DNA of 64,000 nt from Rikenellaceae bacterium. GTDB taxonomy: Bacteria; Bacteroidota; Bacteroidia; Bacteroidales; Rikenellaceae. The DNA lies in contig CABJAJ010000004.1 of the NCBI GenBank assembly GCA_902363575.1, positions 186,001-250,000 on the forward strand, in the 5' to 3' direction. Numbering within the stretch: position 1 is the first letter of the stretch; every line of letters starts with the position of its first letter. A program made the translations under genes and the position numbers. The notes beneath the pieces were generated by a model. It did no database searches. It saw only the letters and a program-made list of their open reading frames with translations, and was not told the DNA's origin. Shown here piece by piece: positions 36,600-49,200 of this stretch.

Positions 36600-37853
36600 T
36601 CATGCTTGGATGCGCAGCGCGTCGAGCGCTTCGTAAAATCCGGGATAGCTTTTGGATACGACTTCGGCATCGCGCAGGGTCACGCTGCCGCCCGTGCAGC
36701 GCAGGGCGGCCACGGCCAGCGACATGGCGATGCGGTGGTCGCCGTGGCTCCACACCTCGGCGGGTCGGATTGCACCGCCCCGGACCAGCATCCGGTTTTC
36801 GTCGGGCAGGTCGATGGCGATTCCCAGCCGGGCGTACTCTTCCTGCAGGGTGTCGGCCCGGTCGCACTCTTTGCTGTGGAGACGGCCGGCGCCTTCGATG
36901 ACGCTGACCCCTTCGGCTGCGGCGGCCAGAGCCACCAGAGCGGGAAAGAGGTCGGGGCATTGGGTGGCGTCGAAACGGAACGCCCGCAGCTCGCGCCGCA
37001 GGGCGGTGACGGAATCGGCTTCGCTGACCAGTCCCGCTCCGGCCCGTTCGAGGGCCGTGCAGATGGCGGTGTCGGCCTGTAGGGAGAGGGGCGACAGGTT
37101 CCTGACGGTCACTTCGCCCGCCGTGGCGCCCGCCACGAGCAGGGCGGACGCGGCGCTCCAATCCCCCTCGATGCGCAGCTCGGCCGGGCGGTAGCGCTGG
37201 CCCCCGGCAATATAGAACTCCCGGTATTGCTCGTGCAGGATTTCCACGCCGAAAGCCGCCGCCGCCGCGATCGTCATATCCAGGTAGGGTGTCGAAACGG
37301 GGTCATGCACCCGGATCACCGTGTCCCGTCCGGCCACGGGAAGGGCGAGCAGCAGCCCGGTCACGAACTGCGACGAGAGCGACCCGTCCACCTCGACCCG
37401 TCCGCCGCGGATCGGGCCCCGGACTTCGATGGGGAGATAACCCCCGCCGTCGCGCACCTCGACGCCCAGCGCTCGGAGCGGCTCGACCAGCATGGCCATG
37501 GGGCGGTGGAGCAGCGTGCCTTCGCCTTCGATCCGGACGGGGAAGCCGCACAGCGCGGCGATTGGGGTGAAAAGGCGCGCGGCCAGTCCCGATTCCCCGA
37601 CGAAGAGGCGGTTGCCGACCGGGTCGAGCCCGCCTTCGACGGCGAGGGTCTGCCGGTCGATGCGCTGCACGGAGGCCCCGAGGGTTTCGATGCAGCGAAC
37701 CGCGGCGCGGGTGTCGTCGCAGTACGCCAGGTTATGCAGCACGGAACGACCGTCCGCCAGCAGCGAAGCGGCCAGCGCGCGTTGCGCGTAACTTTTGGAA
37801 CAGGGGGGAGTGAGTTCGCCTCGTAAGCTCCCGGCCGGTATGGATTTGTCCAT
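36600..37853 (-). CDS. aroA: 3-phosphoshikimate 1-carboxyvinyltransferase (EPSP synthase)
   Basis: 417 residues. Joins PEP to shikimate-3-phosphate, giving EPSP for aroC next door. Family motifs include SKSYAQRALAASLLADG near residue 20, GLAARLFTPIAAL, the LSSQFVTGLLLA block and DHRIAMSLAVAAL near the C terminus. Starts 13 bases after lptB. Placing two shikimate-pathway genes between an LPS-export ATPase and prmC is a convenience of operon packing rather than a pathway link. Confidence 0.95.
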   Translation of the reverse strand: MDKSIPAGSLRGELTPPCSKSYAQRALAASLLADGRSVLHNLAYCDDTRAAVRCIETLGASVQRIDRQTLAVEGGLDPVGNRLFVGESGLAARLFTPIAALCGFPVRIEGEGTLLHRPMAMLVEPLRALGVEVRDGGGYLPIEVRGPIRGGRVEVDGSLSSQFVTGLLLALPVAGRDTVIRVHDPVSTPYLDMTIAAAAAFGVEILHEQYREFYIAGGQRYRPAELRIEGDWSAASALLVAGATAGEVTVRNLSPLSLQADTAICTALERAGAGLVSEADSVTALRRELRAFRFDATQCPDLFPALVALAAAAEGVSVIEGAGRLHSKECDRADTLQEEYARLGIAIDLPDENRMLVRGGAIRPAEVWSHGDHRIAMSLAVAALRCTGGSVTLRDAEVVSKSYPGFYEALDALRIQA

Positions 37854-37866
37854 TGCGTGAGGATGG

Positions 37867-38805
37867 TTATTCCCGCCCGTCGCGGTCTGCGTCACGGGTC
37901 GCCTCCCGCTCCGTCCGGTCGTCGGGGTTGTTTGCGGCCTCCGCCGGCGTGGTCCCCTCCGGACACTCCGCGGCAGCGGCGCCGCTTGGCGGCGGGGTGG
38001 CTGTCTGCGGACCCGAATCGGGGTGCGCCGTCTCCTGTTCGCGACGGATCTTGTCGAGCTGAGGCGAGCGGCGGAGCTCGAAATGCTGGCCCAGATAGAC
38101 CTTGCGCACCATCTCATCGGCGGCCAGCTCCTCGGCGCTGCCGGTCTTGAGGATTTTGCCCTCGAAGAGCAGGTAGGTGCGGTCGGTGATGGCGAGCGTC
38201 TCATCGACGTTGTGGTCGGTGATGATGACTCCGATATTTTTGTTCTTGAGCGTGGCCACGATGCTCTGAATATCCTCGACGGCGATCGGATCGACGCCCG
38301 CGAAAGGCTCGTCGAGCAGGATGAATGCCGGGTTGATGGCCACCGCGCGGGCGATTTCCGTGCGCCGACGCTCGCCGCCCGAGAGCTGGATGCCCAGGCT
38401 CTTGCGTACTTTCTGCAGGCGGAACTCCTCGATCAGCGCTTCGCAGCGCTCCGCCTGATAGGCCTTGCTGAAGTCGGTCATCTCGAGCACGGCCCGGATG
38501 TTGTCCTCCACGCTCAGGCGACGGAATACCGACGCCTCCTGGGCCAGGTAGCCCACGCCCATCTGCGCACGGCGGTAAACGGGTTCATTCGTAAGTTCCG
38601 AGACGCGGCCCTGATCGTCCTGGAGGAAAATCTGCCCCTCGTTGGGCTTGATGAGCCCGACGATCATGTAGAACGTGGTCGTTTTCCCCGCTCCGTTGGG
38701 CCCGAGCAGGCCGACGATTTCTCCCTGATTCACATCGATCGAGACGTGGTTCACCACCGTTCGGGCCTTGTATTTCTTGACCAGTTCGCTTGTGTAGAGG
38801 CGCAT
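37867..38805 (-). CDS. lptB: LPS export ABC transporter ATPase LptB with acidic C-terminal tail
   Basis: 312 residues from the ATG at 38805. Powers extraction of lipopolysaccharide from the inner membrane with LptFG. Walker [11 protein letters not shown] loop, signature LSGGERRR, Walker [14 protein letters not shown] and the switch His (ITDHNV) are present. The usual protein ends at about 245 residues; here 65 further residues are Pro/Ala/Glu/Asp-rich and disordered-looking. Heads the six-gene minus-strand operon, with promoter TAACTTTG (38826-38833). Confidence 0.93.
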   Translation of the reverse strand: MRLYTSELVKKYKARTVVNHVSIDVNQGEIVGLLGPNGAGKTTTFYMIVGLIKPNEGQIFLQDDQGRVSELTNEPVYRRAQMGVGYLAQEASVFRRLSVEDNIRAVLEMTDFSKAYQAERCEALIEEFRLQKVRKSLGIQLSGGERRRTEIARAVAINPAFILLDEPFAGVDPIAVEDIQSIVATLKNKNIGVIITDHNVDETLAITDRTYLLFEGKILKTGSAEELAADEMVRKVYLGQHFELRRSPQLDKIRREQETAHPDSGPQTATPPPSGAAAAECPEGTTPAEAANNPDDRTEREATRDADRDGRE

Positions 38806-38825
38806 TTTTTTCGTGGAATTTTGTA

Positions 38826-38863
38826 CAAAGTTAGCTAATTTCCGAAATAATTTTTTATCTTTA
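38826..38863. promoter_or_regulatory. Divergent promoters of lptB (minus) and recQ (plus)
   Basis: TAACTTTG on the minus strand (38826-38833) reads to lptB; TATCTTTA on the plus strand (38856-38863) reads to recQ. The 96-base spacer holds both. Confidence 0.6.
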
Positions 38864-38901
38864 CATAGAATTTGTATCTGTAAGATTGTTGTAGGCTGTA
38901 A

Positions 38902-41097
<2,196 letters not shown>

Positions 41098-41194
41098 CGC
41101 GGCCGGGGCCGGGAAAACGCCGACCGAGCTCGGGCCCGGTCTGCCGGACAGGAGGAAAAAGCGACTGCAATTGTCCAACCATAAAGCAAAGCGT

Positions 41195-41407
41195 ATGAAC
41201 AAGAAGACTTTTACCGTAGCTCTGATTTTTCTGTGTGCGACGCTCGTCTGGCTTGCCGTCAATCTGGTTTGGTTCATGCAGGATGGCAAGTGGTCCGAAA
41301 TCTTCGTTCCCGTGCTGCTCGTCGCTGCCGGCGTGTATATGGTTTACAGCGAATACCACAAGCGCAAGCGCCGTCACGTCGAGGAGGTTAAAAAATACCT
41401 CAAGTAG
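41195..41407 (+). CDS. Small two-segment membrane protein
   Basis: 70 residues from the ATG at 41195. Two hydrophobic segments (about 7-26 and 38-54) and a basic tail ([17 protein letters not shown]). No family recognised with certainty; small proteins of this form are common in Bacteroidales. Lies 97 bases after recQ and may be co-transcribed. Confidence 0.65.
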   Translation: MNKKTFTVALIFLCATLVWLAVNLVWFMQDGKWSEIFVPVLLVAAGVYMVYSEYHKRKRRHVEEVKKYLK

Positions 41408-41672
41408 AAACGCGGGTTCCTGCCCGCCATAGGGTTTCCGGCCGCATCGGGATCGGAGGGCCGCTCGGTAGCTCGGCGGTTTCATGGCGCCGAAATGGTG
41501 CGGGGACTTCGGATCGCGCCGTCGGATGTGGCGGATTGCGCGGCGGTCGTATCGCAGAAGGTGTGCGGACGTTTGCAACCGTTTCCGCGGCCCGGCGTTC
41601 CTTTGCGAATAATTGGCCTCTGAGACCGGACAGGCATACCGGTAACTCCGAATTAAAACGAACAAAGCACCC

Positions 41673-42086
41673 ATGAAATCCGATCCGATCAATCCGACCG
41701 ATTTCCCGCGACCGCCGCTTTGGGAAAGCGTCGCATCGTTGGCGTCGCTGGCGATGCTCCTTGCGGGCAACTTCCTTTTGTCCCGTTTTCCGATTGCGGG
41801 CATCTGCATGATCGCGGTCTCGCTCGCTCTCGTGAGCTGGTTTTTCGTGCGGGATCTGCGGCGGCGTTCGCCCGCGGGCCGCGCCTTCTGGCTGAGGTTG
41901 CTGTGCACATCGCTCGCCGTGGTTTTTCTGCTGATGACCCTCTTTCTTGCCTGGCGGATTTCGGGGCCGGAACGCGCCCTGCTGATCGGCGCTTTCGCCC
42001 TGATGACGCTGCTTGCAGCCGCATGCGCTTATGCGGCCCACAGATGGCTCGCACGGCTACGCCGCGGATCTTCCCGCCGCCCCTGA
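41673..42086 (+). CDS. Hypothetical four-segment membrane protein
   Basis: 137 residues with four hydrophobic segments (about 20-38, 42-60, 70-88 and 98-117) and basic loops. No family recognised. Its stop codon lies at the very start of the CTGACTTTG repeat patch, so the real 3' end may have been changed by the repeats. Confidence rests on membrane-like composition and a start after a clean spacer. Confidence 0.55.
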   Translation: MKSDPINPTDFPRPPLWESVASLASLAMLLAGNFLLSRFPIAGICMIAVSLALVSWFFVRDLRRRSPAGRAFWLRLLCTSLAVVFLLMTLFLAWRISGPERALLIGAFALMTLLAAACAYAAHRWLARLRRGSSRRP

Positions 42087-42330
42087 TTTTGTGACAGCCT
42101 GACTTTGTGGCGCTCTGACTTTGCGCTGTGGAATTCCGTTGCCCCTGACTTTGGCTTCTGACCTTGCGCTGTCGCTCTCATCCGCCGCCCCTGAGTTGGC
42201 ATTGCTCTGACCTTTGTGCCCCTCTTGAATTGCGCTGTCGAATTCCGTTGCCCCTGACTCTGGCTTCTGACCTTGCGCTGTCGCTCTCTTCCCGCCGCCC
42301 CTGACCTCCCGACCGATCGCATCGGCCGGG
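42087..42330. repeat. Degenerate CTGACTTTG repeat patch with a 73-base direct duplication
   Basis: Units of the form CTGAC(T/C)TTG recur about ten times from 42083 to 42310. Inside, 42122-42194 and 42231-42304 are direct copies of about 73 bases differing at a few positions. No protein family in any frame. Upstream of rsmA. Confidence 0.75.
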
Positions 42331-42507
42331 ATTTCGGGGCAGTATGCGGCATCCGGTCGGATCATTTCCGGTTGTGATATGCGCTTTCATGTTTCACGAT
42401 CGGCAGACCGTCGTGCGACCTGCGCGTAACCGAGCGGGTGGTGCCCGACAGGGCCTAAATCGTTTGCATTCCGACGGGCGGGTGCTTGCGGGGTGTGGAA
42501 AAAACGC

Positions 42508-42515
42508 TAACTTTG
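42508..42515 (+). promoter_or_regulatory. -7 box of rsmA
   Basis: TAACTTTG ends six bases before the ATG at 42522, implying a leaderless or near-leaderless mRNA. Confidence 0.6.
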
Positions 42516-42521
42516 CGGCGT

Positions 42522-43310
42522 ATGCAGCAGGTAAAAGCAAAGAAGTCGTTGGGGCAGCATTTCCTCGTCGATCTGAATATCGCCCGTAAAATCGCCGGCG
42601 CTCTTGCGGGCGGAACCTCCGAATCCCCGGCCGATGTACTGGAGGTGGGGTGCGGCATGGGGGTGCTGACGCAATACCTGCTCGCGCGTGAGGACCTGAC
42701 GACCTACGGCGCCGAGATCGATGCCGAGAGCGTCGCCTACCTGCATGAGCGATTCCCGGAGTTCACGCCGCGACTGCTCGAAGGCGACTTCCTGGGCATG
42801 GATCTGCGACGTCTTTTCCCCGCCGGAGTTCGCATCATCGGGAATTTTCCCTACAACATCTCCTCGCAGATTTTCTTCAAGGTGATCGAGAACCGCGACC
42901 TGGTGTCGGAATGTGTCGGTATGATCCAGCGCGAGGTGGCCGTGCGGCTGGCCGAACCGCCGGGATCGCGCGAATACGGCATCCTGAGCGTACTGTTGCA
43001 GGCGTGGTACGATATCGAATACCTCTTCACGGTTTCGGAGTCGGTGTTCAATCCGCCGCCCAAGGTCAAAAGCGCCGTGATTCGCCTGCGACGCAATGCC
43101 ACCGTGCGGCTCGACTGCGACGAGACGCTTTTCGTCCGGGTGGTCAAGGCCGCGTTCGGTCAGCGGCGGAAGATGATCCGCAATGCACTGAAAGCCGTTT
43201 TCGGGGATTTCGGCGGAGCGGAGCATCCGTTCTTCACGCACCGCGCGGAACAACTGTCGGTTGCGGACTTTGCGGAGCTGACCCGCTGGGTCGGAACGCA
43301 TCGCGTCTGA
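42522..43310 (+). CDS. rsmA: 16S rRNA dimethyladenosine transferase RsmA (KsgA)
   Basis: 262 residues from the ATG at 42522, preferred because the promoter box sits just before it. Dimethylates two adjacent adenines in helix 45 of 16S rRNA. Motifs: KAKKSLGQHFLVD, SAM loop VLEVGCGMGVLTQYLL, catalytic NFPYNISSQIFFK and the C-terminal PPPKVKSAVIRL. Length typical. Confidence 0.96.
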   Translation: MQQVKAKKSLGQHFLVDLNIARKIAGALAGGTSESPADVLEVGCGMGVLTQYLLAREDLTTYGAEIDAESVAYLHERFPEFTPRLLEGDFLGMDLRRLFPAGVRIIGNFPYNISSQIFFKVIENRDLVSECVGMIQREVAVRLAEPPGSREYGILSVLLQAWYDIEYLFTVSESVFNPPPKVKSAVIRLRRNATVRLDCDETLFVRVVKAAFGQRRKMIRNALKAVFGDFGGAEHPFFTHRAEQLSVADFAELTRWVGTHRV

Positions 43311-43530
43311 TACGTGACGGATCGCCGCTTACTCTCCCCCCCCCTCGTCTGCACTGACCGGTTTCGCATGAAAAGTTGATTCCGTTTTCCGGCGGCAGAG
43401 AAGCCGATGCGTGCGGTTGCAGCCGGGACCCGCGTTCAGTTCGGGCGAATGAAGCGTGGCAGGCCGCTGGGATGACAATACATCCGCTATGCCGGAAATC
43501 CGGAAGCGGCGCGCCGGCAGGCTTGTCGAA
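43311..43530. other. Intergenic with C9 tract
   Basis: Convergent spacer between rsmA and the M16 pair. Nine C at 43336-43344. No clear terminator stem or gene seen. Confidence 0.55.
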
Positions 43531-44805
43531 TCAGAACCCTTCGGGTTTCCGGGGCCCGGCCACCACGGTGGTCAGGTCTTGCGGTGCGAGGTAGCGTGCG
43601 GCGAGGTCGCGCACCTGCTCCGGACCAATTGCCAGGATGCGTTGCAGGTTGCGTCCGATCACTCCGTTGTCCATGCCGCAGAGGGCGTTTTCGATCGTCA
43701 CGTCGGCGATGCCGAAAGGCCCGTCCAGCACGCGCATCATCTCCCCGATAAGGATGTTCTTCACGGTTTGCAACTCTTCGGCCGGCATGGGTTCGCGGCG
43801 CAGCCGCTCGATCTCGGCGTAAATCTCCCGCAGGGCCGCGTCCGTCACCTCGGCTCCGGTCTGGGTGGCGACGGCGAAGTAGCCCGCCCGCTCGAAATTG
43901 ACCATGGCGGCCGCCACGCCGTAGGTGTAGCCGTTCCGTTCGCGCAGGTTGCTCATCAGGCGTGAGCCGAAATAGCCGCCCAGAGCGGCTGCGACCACCT
44001 GCATCGGAACGAAGTCGGGGTGTTCGCGCGTAAAGAGCAGCCGGCCCAGTCGGATCGAGGACTGCACCGCATCGGGGGTGTGGACGAAGCGCCGGGATTG
44101 CGTGACGGGATCGGGGAAAGAGGAGCGGAGGCGTTCGCCCCCGCGGGGGAGGCGTTCGGCGAGCGCGACGATGGCCTGCAGGTGCGCGTCGGTGATGTTG
44201 CCGCTGCACACGGCCAGGCAATTCCCGGCCGTGTAGTGTGTGCGGTACATATCCGCCAGGTCCTCGCGCGTGAGGGTGTCGTAAGCCGCCTCGTTATAGG
44301 AAATCCCATAGGGATGCCGCTCGCCGAAAAGGGCTTGGGCAAGCGCTTCGCGTGCTTTCGTATCCACCTTGAGCCGCTCGATGGCCAACCGCTGCTTGCG
44401 TTTGCGGCGGTAGGCGTCCACCTCGTCCTCCGGAAAAACGGGCCCGAGCAGGATGCGTTCGGCCACTTCGAGCGTCGGCAGGAAGAATTTGGACAGGGAG
44501 CAGAAGCTCAGGTAAACATAGTCGCGATCGACGTTCACGTCGTAGTAGGAGCCGTAAAAATCGAGTTTTTCGGCGATCTGCTGCGCGTCCATGTCCCGGC
44601 TGCCCTCGCTCAGCAGGTTGGCTGTCGAAGAGGCCGAAAAGGGGACGCGCTGCACGGCGGAGCCGGCGCGGAATACGAAACTCAGGCGCAGCACCTCGAA
44701 CTCGTCGTCGGGCAGCGTGTGCAACTCGACGCCGTTGCGAAGCGTCTGTCGGCGGGCCATCGGCACGTCGAGCCGGTCGGGAGTACGCAGGGGCGGCTGT
44801 TTCAT
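43531..44805 (-). CDS. M16 peptidase partner without zinc site
   Basis: 424 residues with the two-lobed M16 fold (substrate-binding R/Y pair region RERNGYTYGVAAAM near residue 300), but the HxxEH zinc motif is replaced by FSASSTANLLSEGS. It is therefore the non-catalytic partner of the M16 peptidase encoded just before it, with which it shares a 4-base ATGA overlap. Such heterodimers process peptides in the periplasm or cytosol; no signal peptide is visible. Confidence 0.9.
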   Translation of the reverse strand: MKQPPLRTPDRLDVPMARRQTLRNGVELHTLPDDEFEVLRLSFVFRAGSAVQRVPFSASSTANLLSEGSRDMDAQQIAEKLDFYGSYYDVNVDRDYVYLSFCSLSKFFLPTLEVAERILLGPVFPEDEVDAYRRKRKQRLAIERLKVDTKAREALAQALFGERHPYGISYNEAAYDTLTREDLADMYRTHYTAGNCLAVCSGNITDAHLQAIVALAERLPRGGERLRSSFPDPVTQSRRFVHTPDAVQSSIRLGRLLFTREHPDFVPMQVVAAALGGYFGSRLMSNLRERNGYTYGVAAAMVNFERAGYFAVATQTGAEVTDAALREIYAEIERLRREPMPAEELQTVKNILIGEMMRVLDGPFGIADVTIENALCGMDNGVIGRNLQRILAIGPEQVRDLAARYLAPQDLTTVVAGPRKPEGF

Positions 44806-46040
44806 CGTTTGGCGCGGTATAAGAGAGTCGAACTGTTTTCGGGCCGGAACGTGCGGCGGCTGAAGGCGGCGATCTCTTGGGGCGTGACCGCCTGGTAGAG
44901 CGCCACTTCACGATTGACGAGCGACGCATCGCTCGTCATGGCGTAGAATCCGAGGTTCATGGCCTTGTTCATCACGTTGATTTCGCCGAAAAGGGTGTTG
45001 GCCTCGAATTTGTTTTTCACTTTTTCGATTTCGTAAGGCGTTGCGGGGCAATCCTTCATCGCCTCGATCTCCTGCCAAAGCGCCTTTTCCGCTTCGTCGA
45101 ACCCGATGCCGGGGAGCAGTTGCCCGGTGAAGATGAACAACCCCGGATCGAGGTCGCCCGTGATGTAGGCATTGACGCTCGCAAAGAGCTTTTCCTCCCG
45201 CACCAGACGCCGGTAGAGCCGTCCCGAGTCCCCTCCGGCCAGCAGGTCGGAGCAGAGGTCGCTCGCATAGAAGTCGGGCGAGCGGCGCGGCTCCGTGTGA
45301 AAGGCGATGGTGAGCATGTCGGCGGGGACGTCGCGTTCGACCTCCAGGCGGCGGGGCTCGGTCTGGTCGGGTTCCTGCGGCAGTGTATCGTCGGGGTGCG
45401 GCGTGTCGGGCAGGGCGGCGAACCATTTTTCGGCCAGGTCGATCATCTGCTGTTCGCCCAGGTCGGCCGAGATCGAGAGAATGGCGTTAGAGGGGTGGTA
45501 GTAGCGTTTGTAGAACGCGGTCACTTCCGGCAACGTCGCTTCGAGAATATGGTCGGGCGTCAGCCCGATGGTGGCCCAGCGGTAGGGATGTACCCGGTAG
45601 GCGAGGCTGCGCAGCAGCATCGTGTGGTCGCCGTAGGGCTGGTTGAGGTAGCGCTGGCGGAACTCCTCGACCACCACGCGCTTCTCGGTCTCCAGTTTCT
45701 CGGGGGTGATGTCGAGGCCCGTCATGCGGTCGCTTTCGAGCCAGAGGGCCGTTTCGAGGTTATCGACCGGCAGGGTGATGTAGAAATCCGTGTAGTCGTT
45801 GTTGGTGAAAGCGTTGTTGTCGCCGCAGGCCCGCTGCACGGGCCCGTCGAAATCGGGGATGCGCCGCGTGCCCCGGAACATGAGGTGCTCGAACAGGTGG
45901 GCGAAACCCGTGCGCCGGGGGTTCTCGTTGCGCGACCCCACCCGGTAGAGGAGGTTCACGGCGGCCAGCTTCGAGGCGTGGTCGCGGTTCACCAGGACGC
46001 GCAGGCCGTTGGCCAGCGTATGACTGCTATACGGGATCAT
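44802..46040 (-). CDS. M16 zinc peptidase, catalytic subunit
   Basis: 412 residues from the ATG at 46040; the upstream extension lies over the promoter. HLFEH (His48, Glu51, His52) is the inverted zinc motif and Glu126 in VVVEEFRQR is the distal ligand. The C-terminal lobe is intact. No clear signal peptide. It pairs with the following zinc-less homologue. Promoter TAACTTTG at 46067-46074. Confidence 0.93.
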   Translation of the reverse strand: MIPYSSHTLANGLRVLVNRDHASKLAAVNLLYRVGSRNENPRRTGFAHLFEHLMFRGTRRIPDFDGPVQRACGDNNAFTNNDYTDFYITLPVDNLETALWLESDRMTGLDITPEKLETEKRVVVEEFRQRYLNQPYGDHTMLLRSLAYRVHPYRWATIGLTPDHILEATLPEVTAFYKRYYHPSNAILSISADLGEQQMIDLAEKWFAALPDTPHPDDTLPQEPDQTEPRRLEVERDVPADMLTIAFHTEPRRSPDFYASDLCSDLLAGGDSGRLYRRLVREEKLFASVNAYITGDLDPGLFIFTGQLLPGIGFDEAEKALWQEIEAMKDCPATPYEIEKVKNKFEANTLFGEINVMNKAMNLGFYAMTSDASLVNREVALYQAVTPQEIAAFSRRTFRPENSSTLLYRAKR

Positions 46041-46066
46041 GGTTTTCCGGTTTGAGGAATCGGTCG

Positions 46067-46158
46067 CAAAGTTACGATTTATATTCCGTTCGGGGGTATG
46101 TTTTTTGCAAATTTGTTGCCGCACCCTGTGCCCGTTTCAACCGATTTTCTTACCTTTG
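46067..46158. promoter_or_regulatory. Divergent -7 boxes: M16 pair (minus) and PFOR (plus)
   Basis: TAACTTTG on the minus strand (46067-46074) and TACCTTTG on the plus strand (46151-46158). Distances to the starts are 27 and 83 bases. Confidence 0.6.
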
Positions 46159-46240
46159 CCTTGCCGGTGTCTGCCGGCACAGGTTCAGGTTTTGAGAAAC
46201 AAACAGTAACACAACATACGACCAACTAAATTTAATCAAC

Positions 46241-49200
46241 ATGGCAGAAAAAAAGTTTATCACCTGCGATGGAAATTACGCGGCGGCTCACGTGGCCTAC
46301 ATGTTCTCCGAGGTCGCTGCGATCTATCCCATCACGCCCTCCTCGACGATGGCGGAACTGGTGGACGAATGGGCCGCCCAGGGGCGTCGAAATATGTTCG
46401 GTGAAACCGTGAAAGTGATCGAGATGCAGTCTGAGGCGGGTGCTGCCGGGGCGGTGCACGGCTCCCTGCAGGGAGGCGCCCTCACCTCGACCTTCACCGC
46501 GTCGCAGGGATTGCTGCTGATGATTCCCAATATGTACAAGATCTCGGGAGAGCTGCTTCCGGGCGTGTTCCACGTCTCTGCGCGGGCGCTGGCGGCGCAG
46601 GCGCTCTCCATTTTCGGCGACCACCAGGACGTCATGGCCGCCCGGCAAACCGGTTTCGCCATGCTGGCGACCTCGTCGGTGCAGGAGGTGATGGACCTGG
46701 CGGGCGTGGCGCACCTCGTCTCGCTGAAATCCCGCGTGCCGTTCCTGCATTTCTTCGACGGCTTCCGCACCTCGCACGAAATCCAGAAAATCGAGCTGAT
46801 CGACGAAGCCGCTCTCACCGGGTTGCTCGACCGCGATGCCCTCGCCGCGTTCCGCCGCCGGGCGCTCAATCCCGAGCACCCCGTCACGCGCGGCACGGCG
46901 CAGAATCCCGATATTTACTTCCAGAGCCGCGAGGCTGCCGACCGTTTTTACGACGCCCTGCCCGACATGGTGGCCGAAACCATGCGGGAAATCTCCCGCA
47001 TCACCGGCCGCGATTACAAGCCGTTCGTCTATTACGGCGCTCCGGACGCCGAGCGCGTGGTGATCGCCATGGGATCGGTGACCGAAACGCTCAGGGAGAC
47101 CGTGGATTACCTCAATGCCCGCGGCGAAAAAGTCGGCGTGGTGACCGTTCACCTCTTCCGGCCCTTCTCGGCCCGGTACCTGGGTGCTGTGCTGCCCGAA
47201 ACGGTGAAGCGCATCTGCGTGCTCGACCGCACGAAGGAACCCGGCGCCAACGGCGACCCGCTCTATCTGGATGTGGTGGAGGCTTTCGCCTCGTGCAACT
47301 ATATGCCCGCCGCGTGCAAGCCGCTCATCATCGGCGGCCGTTACGGTCTCTCGTCGAAAGACACCACCCCGGCGCAGATGCTGGCCGTCTTCGCCAACCT
47401 GGGGGCCAACGAGCCCAAAAACCGGTTTACGGTGGGCATCGTCGATGACGTGACCTTCCGTTCGCTGCCCGTGGGCGAGGAGATTTCGCTGGCCAAGCCG
47501 GGCACTTTCGAGGCGGTTTTCTATGGCCTGGGGGCCGACGGCACCGTGGGCGCGAACAAGAATTCGATCAAGATCATCGGCGGTACGACCGACAAGTACT
47601 GCCAGGCCTATTTCTCCTACGACTCCAAAAAGTCGGGCGGCTACACCTCCTCGCATCTGCGCTTCGGCGACCGGCCCATCACCTCGCCCTATCTGGTGAC
47701 CACGCCCGACTTCGTGGCATGCCACGTCCCTTCGTACGTGGACAAGTACGACGTGCTGCGGGGCCTCAAGCCGGGCGGCTCGTTCCTGCTCAACTCCGTG
47801 CACGACGCCGCGACCACCTGCCGCACGCTGCCCGATGCGATGAAGGTCTCTCTGGCCAGGAACCGGATCAATTTCTACATCATCAACGCCACGAAGATCG
47901 CCGCCGAGCTGGGGCTCGGCTCGCGCACCAATACGATCATGCAGTCGGCCTTTTTCAAAATCGCCGACGTGATTCCCTTCGACAAGGCCGTCGAGCAGAT
48001 GAAGAAGGCGATCTACAAGTCCTACGGAATGAAGGGCGAGGATATCGTCAATATGAACTATGCCGCCGTCGATGCCGGAGGCCGTGCGGTCGAAAAGGTC
48101 GAGGTACCTGCCGAATGGGCCTCCATCGAACTCAAACCCGCCTCGCACGGGGTCGATATGAACCGTCCGGAGTTCGTGCGCAACGTCGTCGATCCGATCA
48201 ACGCCCTCGAGGGCGACCGCTTGCCCGTGTCGGCTTTCGTCGGGCGCGAGGACGGAACGTGGGAGAACGGGACGGCCGCCTGGGAGAAGCGCGGCATCGC
48301 GGTCAATGTACCCGAGTGGCAGATCGACAAGTGTATCCAGTGCAACCAGTGCGCCTATGTCTGCCCCCATGCCGTGATCCGGCCCTTCCTGGCCACCGAG
48401 GAGGAGGCCGCCGCTTCGGGCGTGGATTGGAAACAGGGTTTGGGCGAGACCAAAGGCTACAGGTTCCGCATTCAGCTTACGCCGCTCGACTGTACGGGCT
48501 GCGGCAACTGCGTAGATGTCTGCCCGGCCAAGGAGAAGGCGTTGGTGATGAAGCCGCTCGAGACGCAGCTTCCGCAGCAGCGCAACTGGGCGTGGATTAA
48601 CGAGCACGTCGGCTACAAAGAGGTGGTCGATAAGACCCGCAGCGTCAAGAACCTCCAGTTCGCACAACCCCTGTTCGAGTTCTCGGGAGCCTGCGCCGGC
48701 TGCGGCGAGACCCCCTACATCAAGGCGATCACGCAGCTTTTCGGCGACAAAATGATGGTGGCCAACGCCACGGGCTGCACCTCGATCTATTCGGGGTCGG
48801 CGCCTTCGACCCCCTACTGCACCAACGCCGCGGGACAAGGCCCCGCCTGGGCGAATTCCCTGTTCGAGGACAACGCCGAATTCGGGCTTGGCATGCATCT
48901 GGGCGTCGAGAAGCTCCGCGACCGCATCCAGCATATCATGGAGGAGGCCATTGCCGGCTGTACCCGCTGCCCGGACGAGCTCAAGGGGGTGATGCGGGAG
49001 TGGATCGCCGCACGCGGCTCTTCGTCCGCCTCGGCCGAGGTGACGGCCCGGTTGGTGCCGATGATGGAGGCCTGCGGCTGCGACTACTGCCGCCGTATCC
49101 TGGAGATGAAGGATTGGCTGGTCAAAAAATCGCAGTGGATCATCGGCGGCGACGGCTGGGGTTACGACATCGGCTTCGGGGGCGTGGACCATGTGCTCGC

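Noticed and set aside
46232-49192. A 986-codon open frame opposite the PFOR gene
   Set aside because: It mirrors a highly conserved gene; long antisense frames arise from GC-rich codon use. No signal, motif or promoter.
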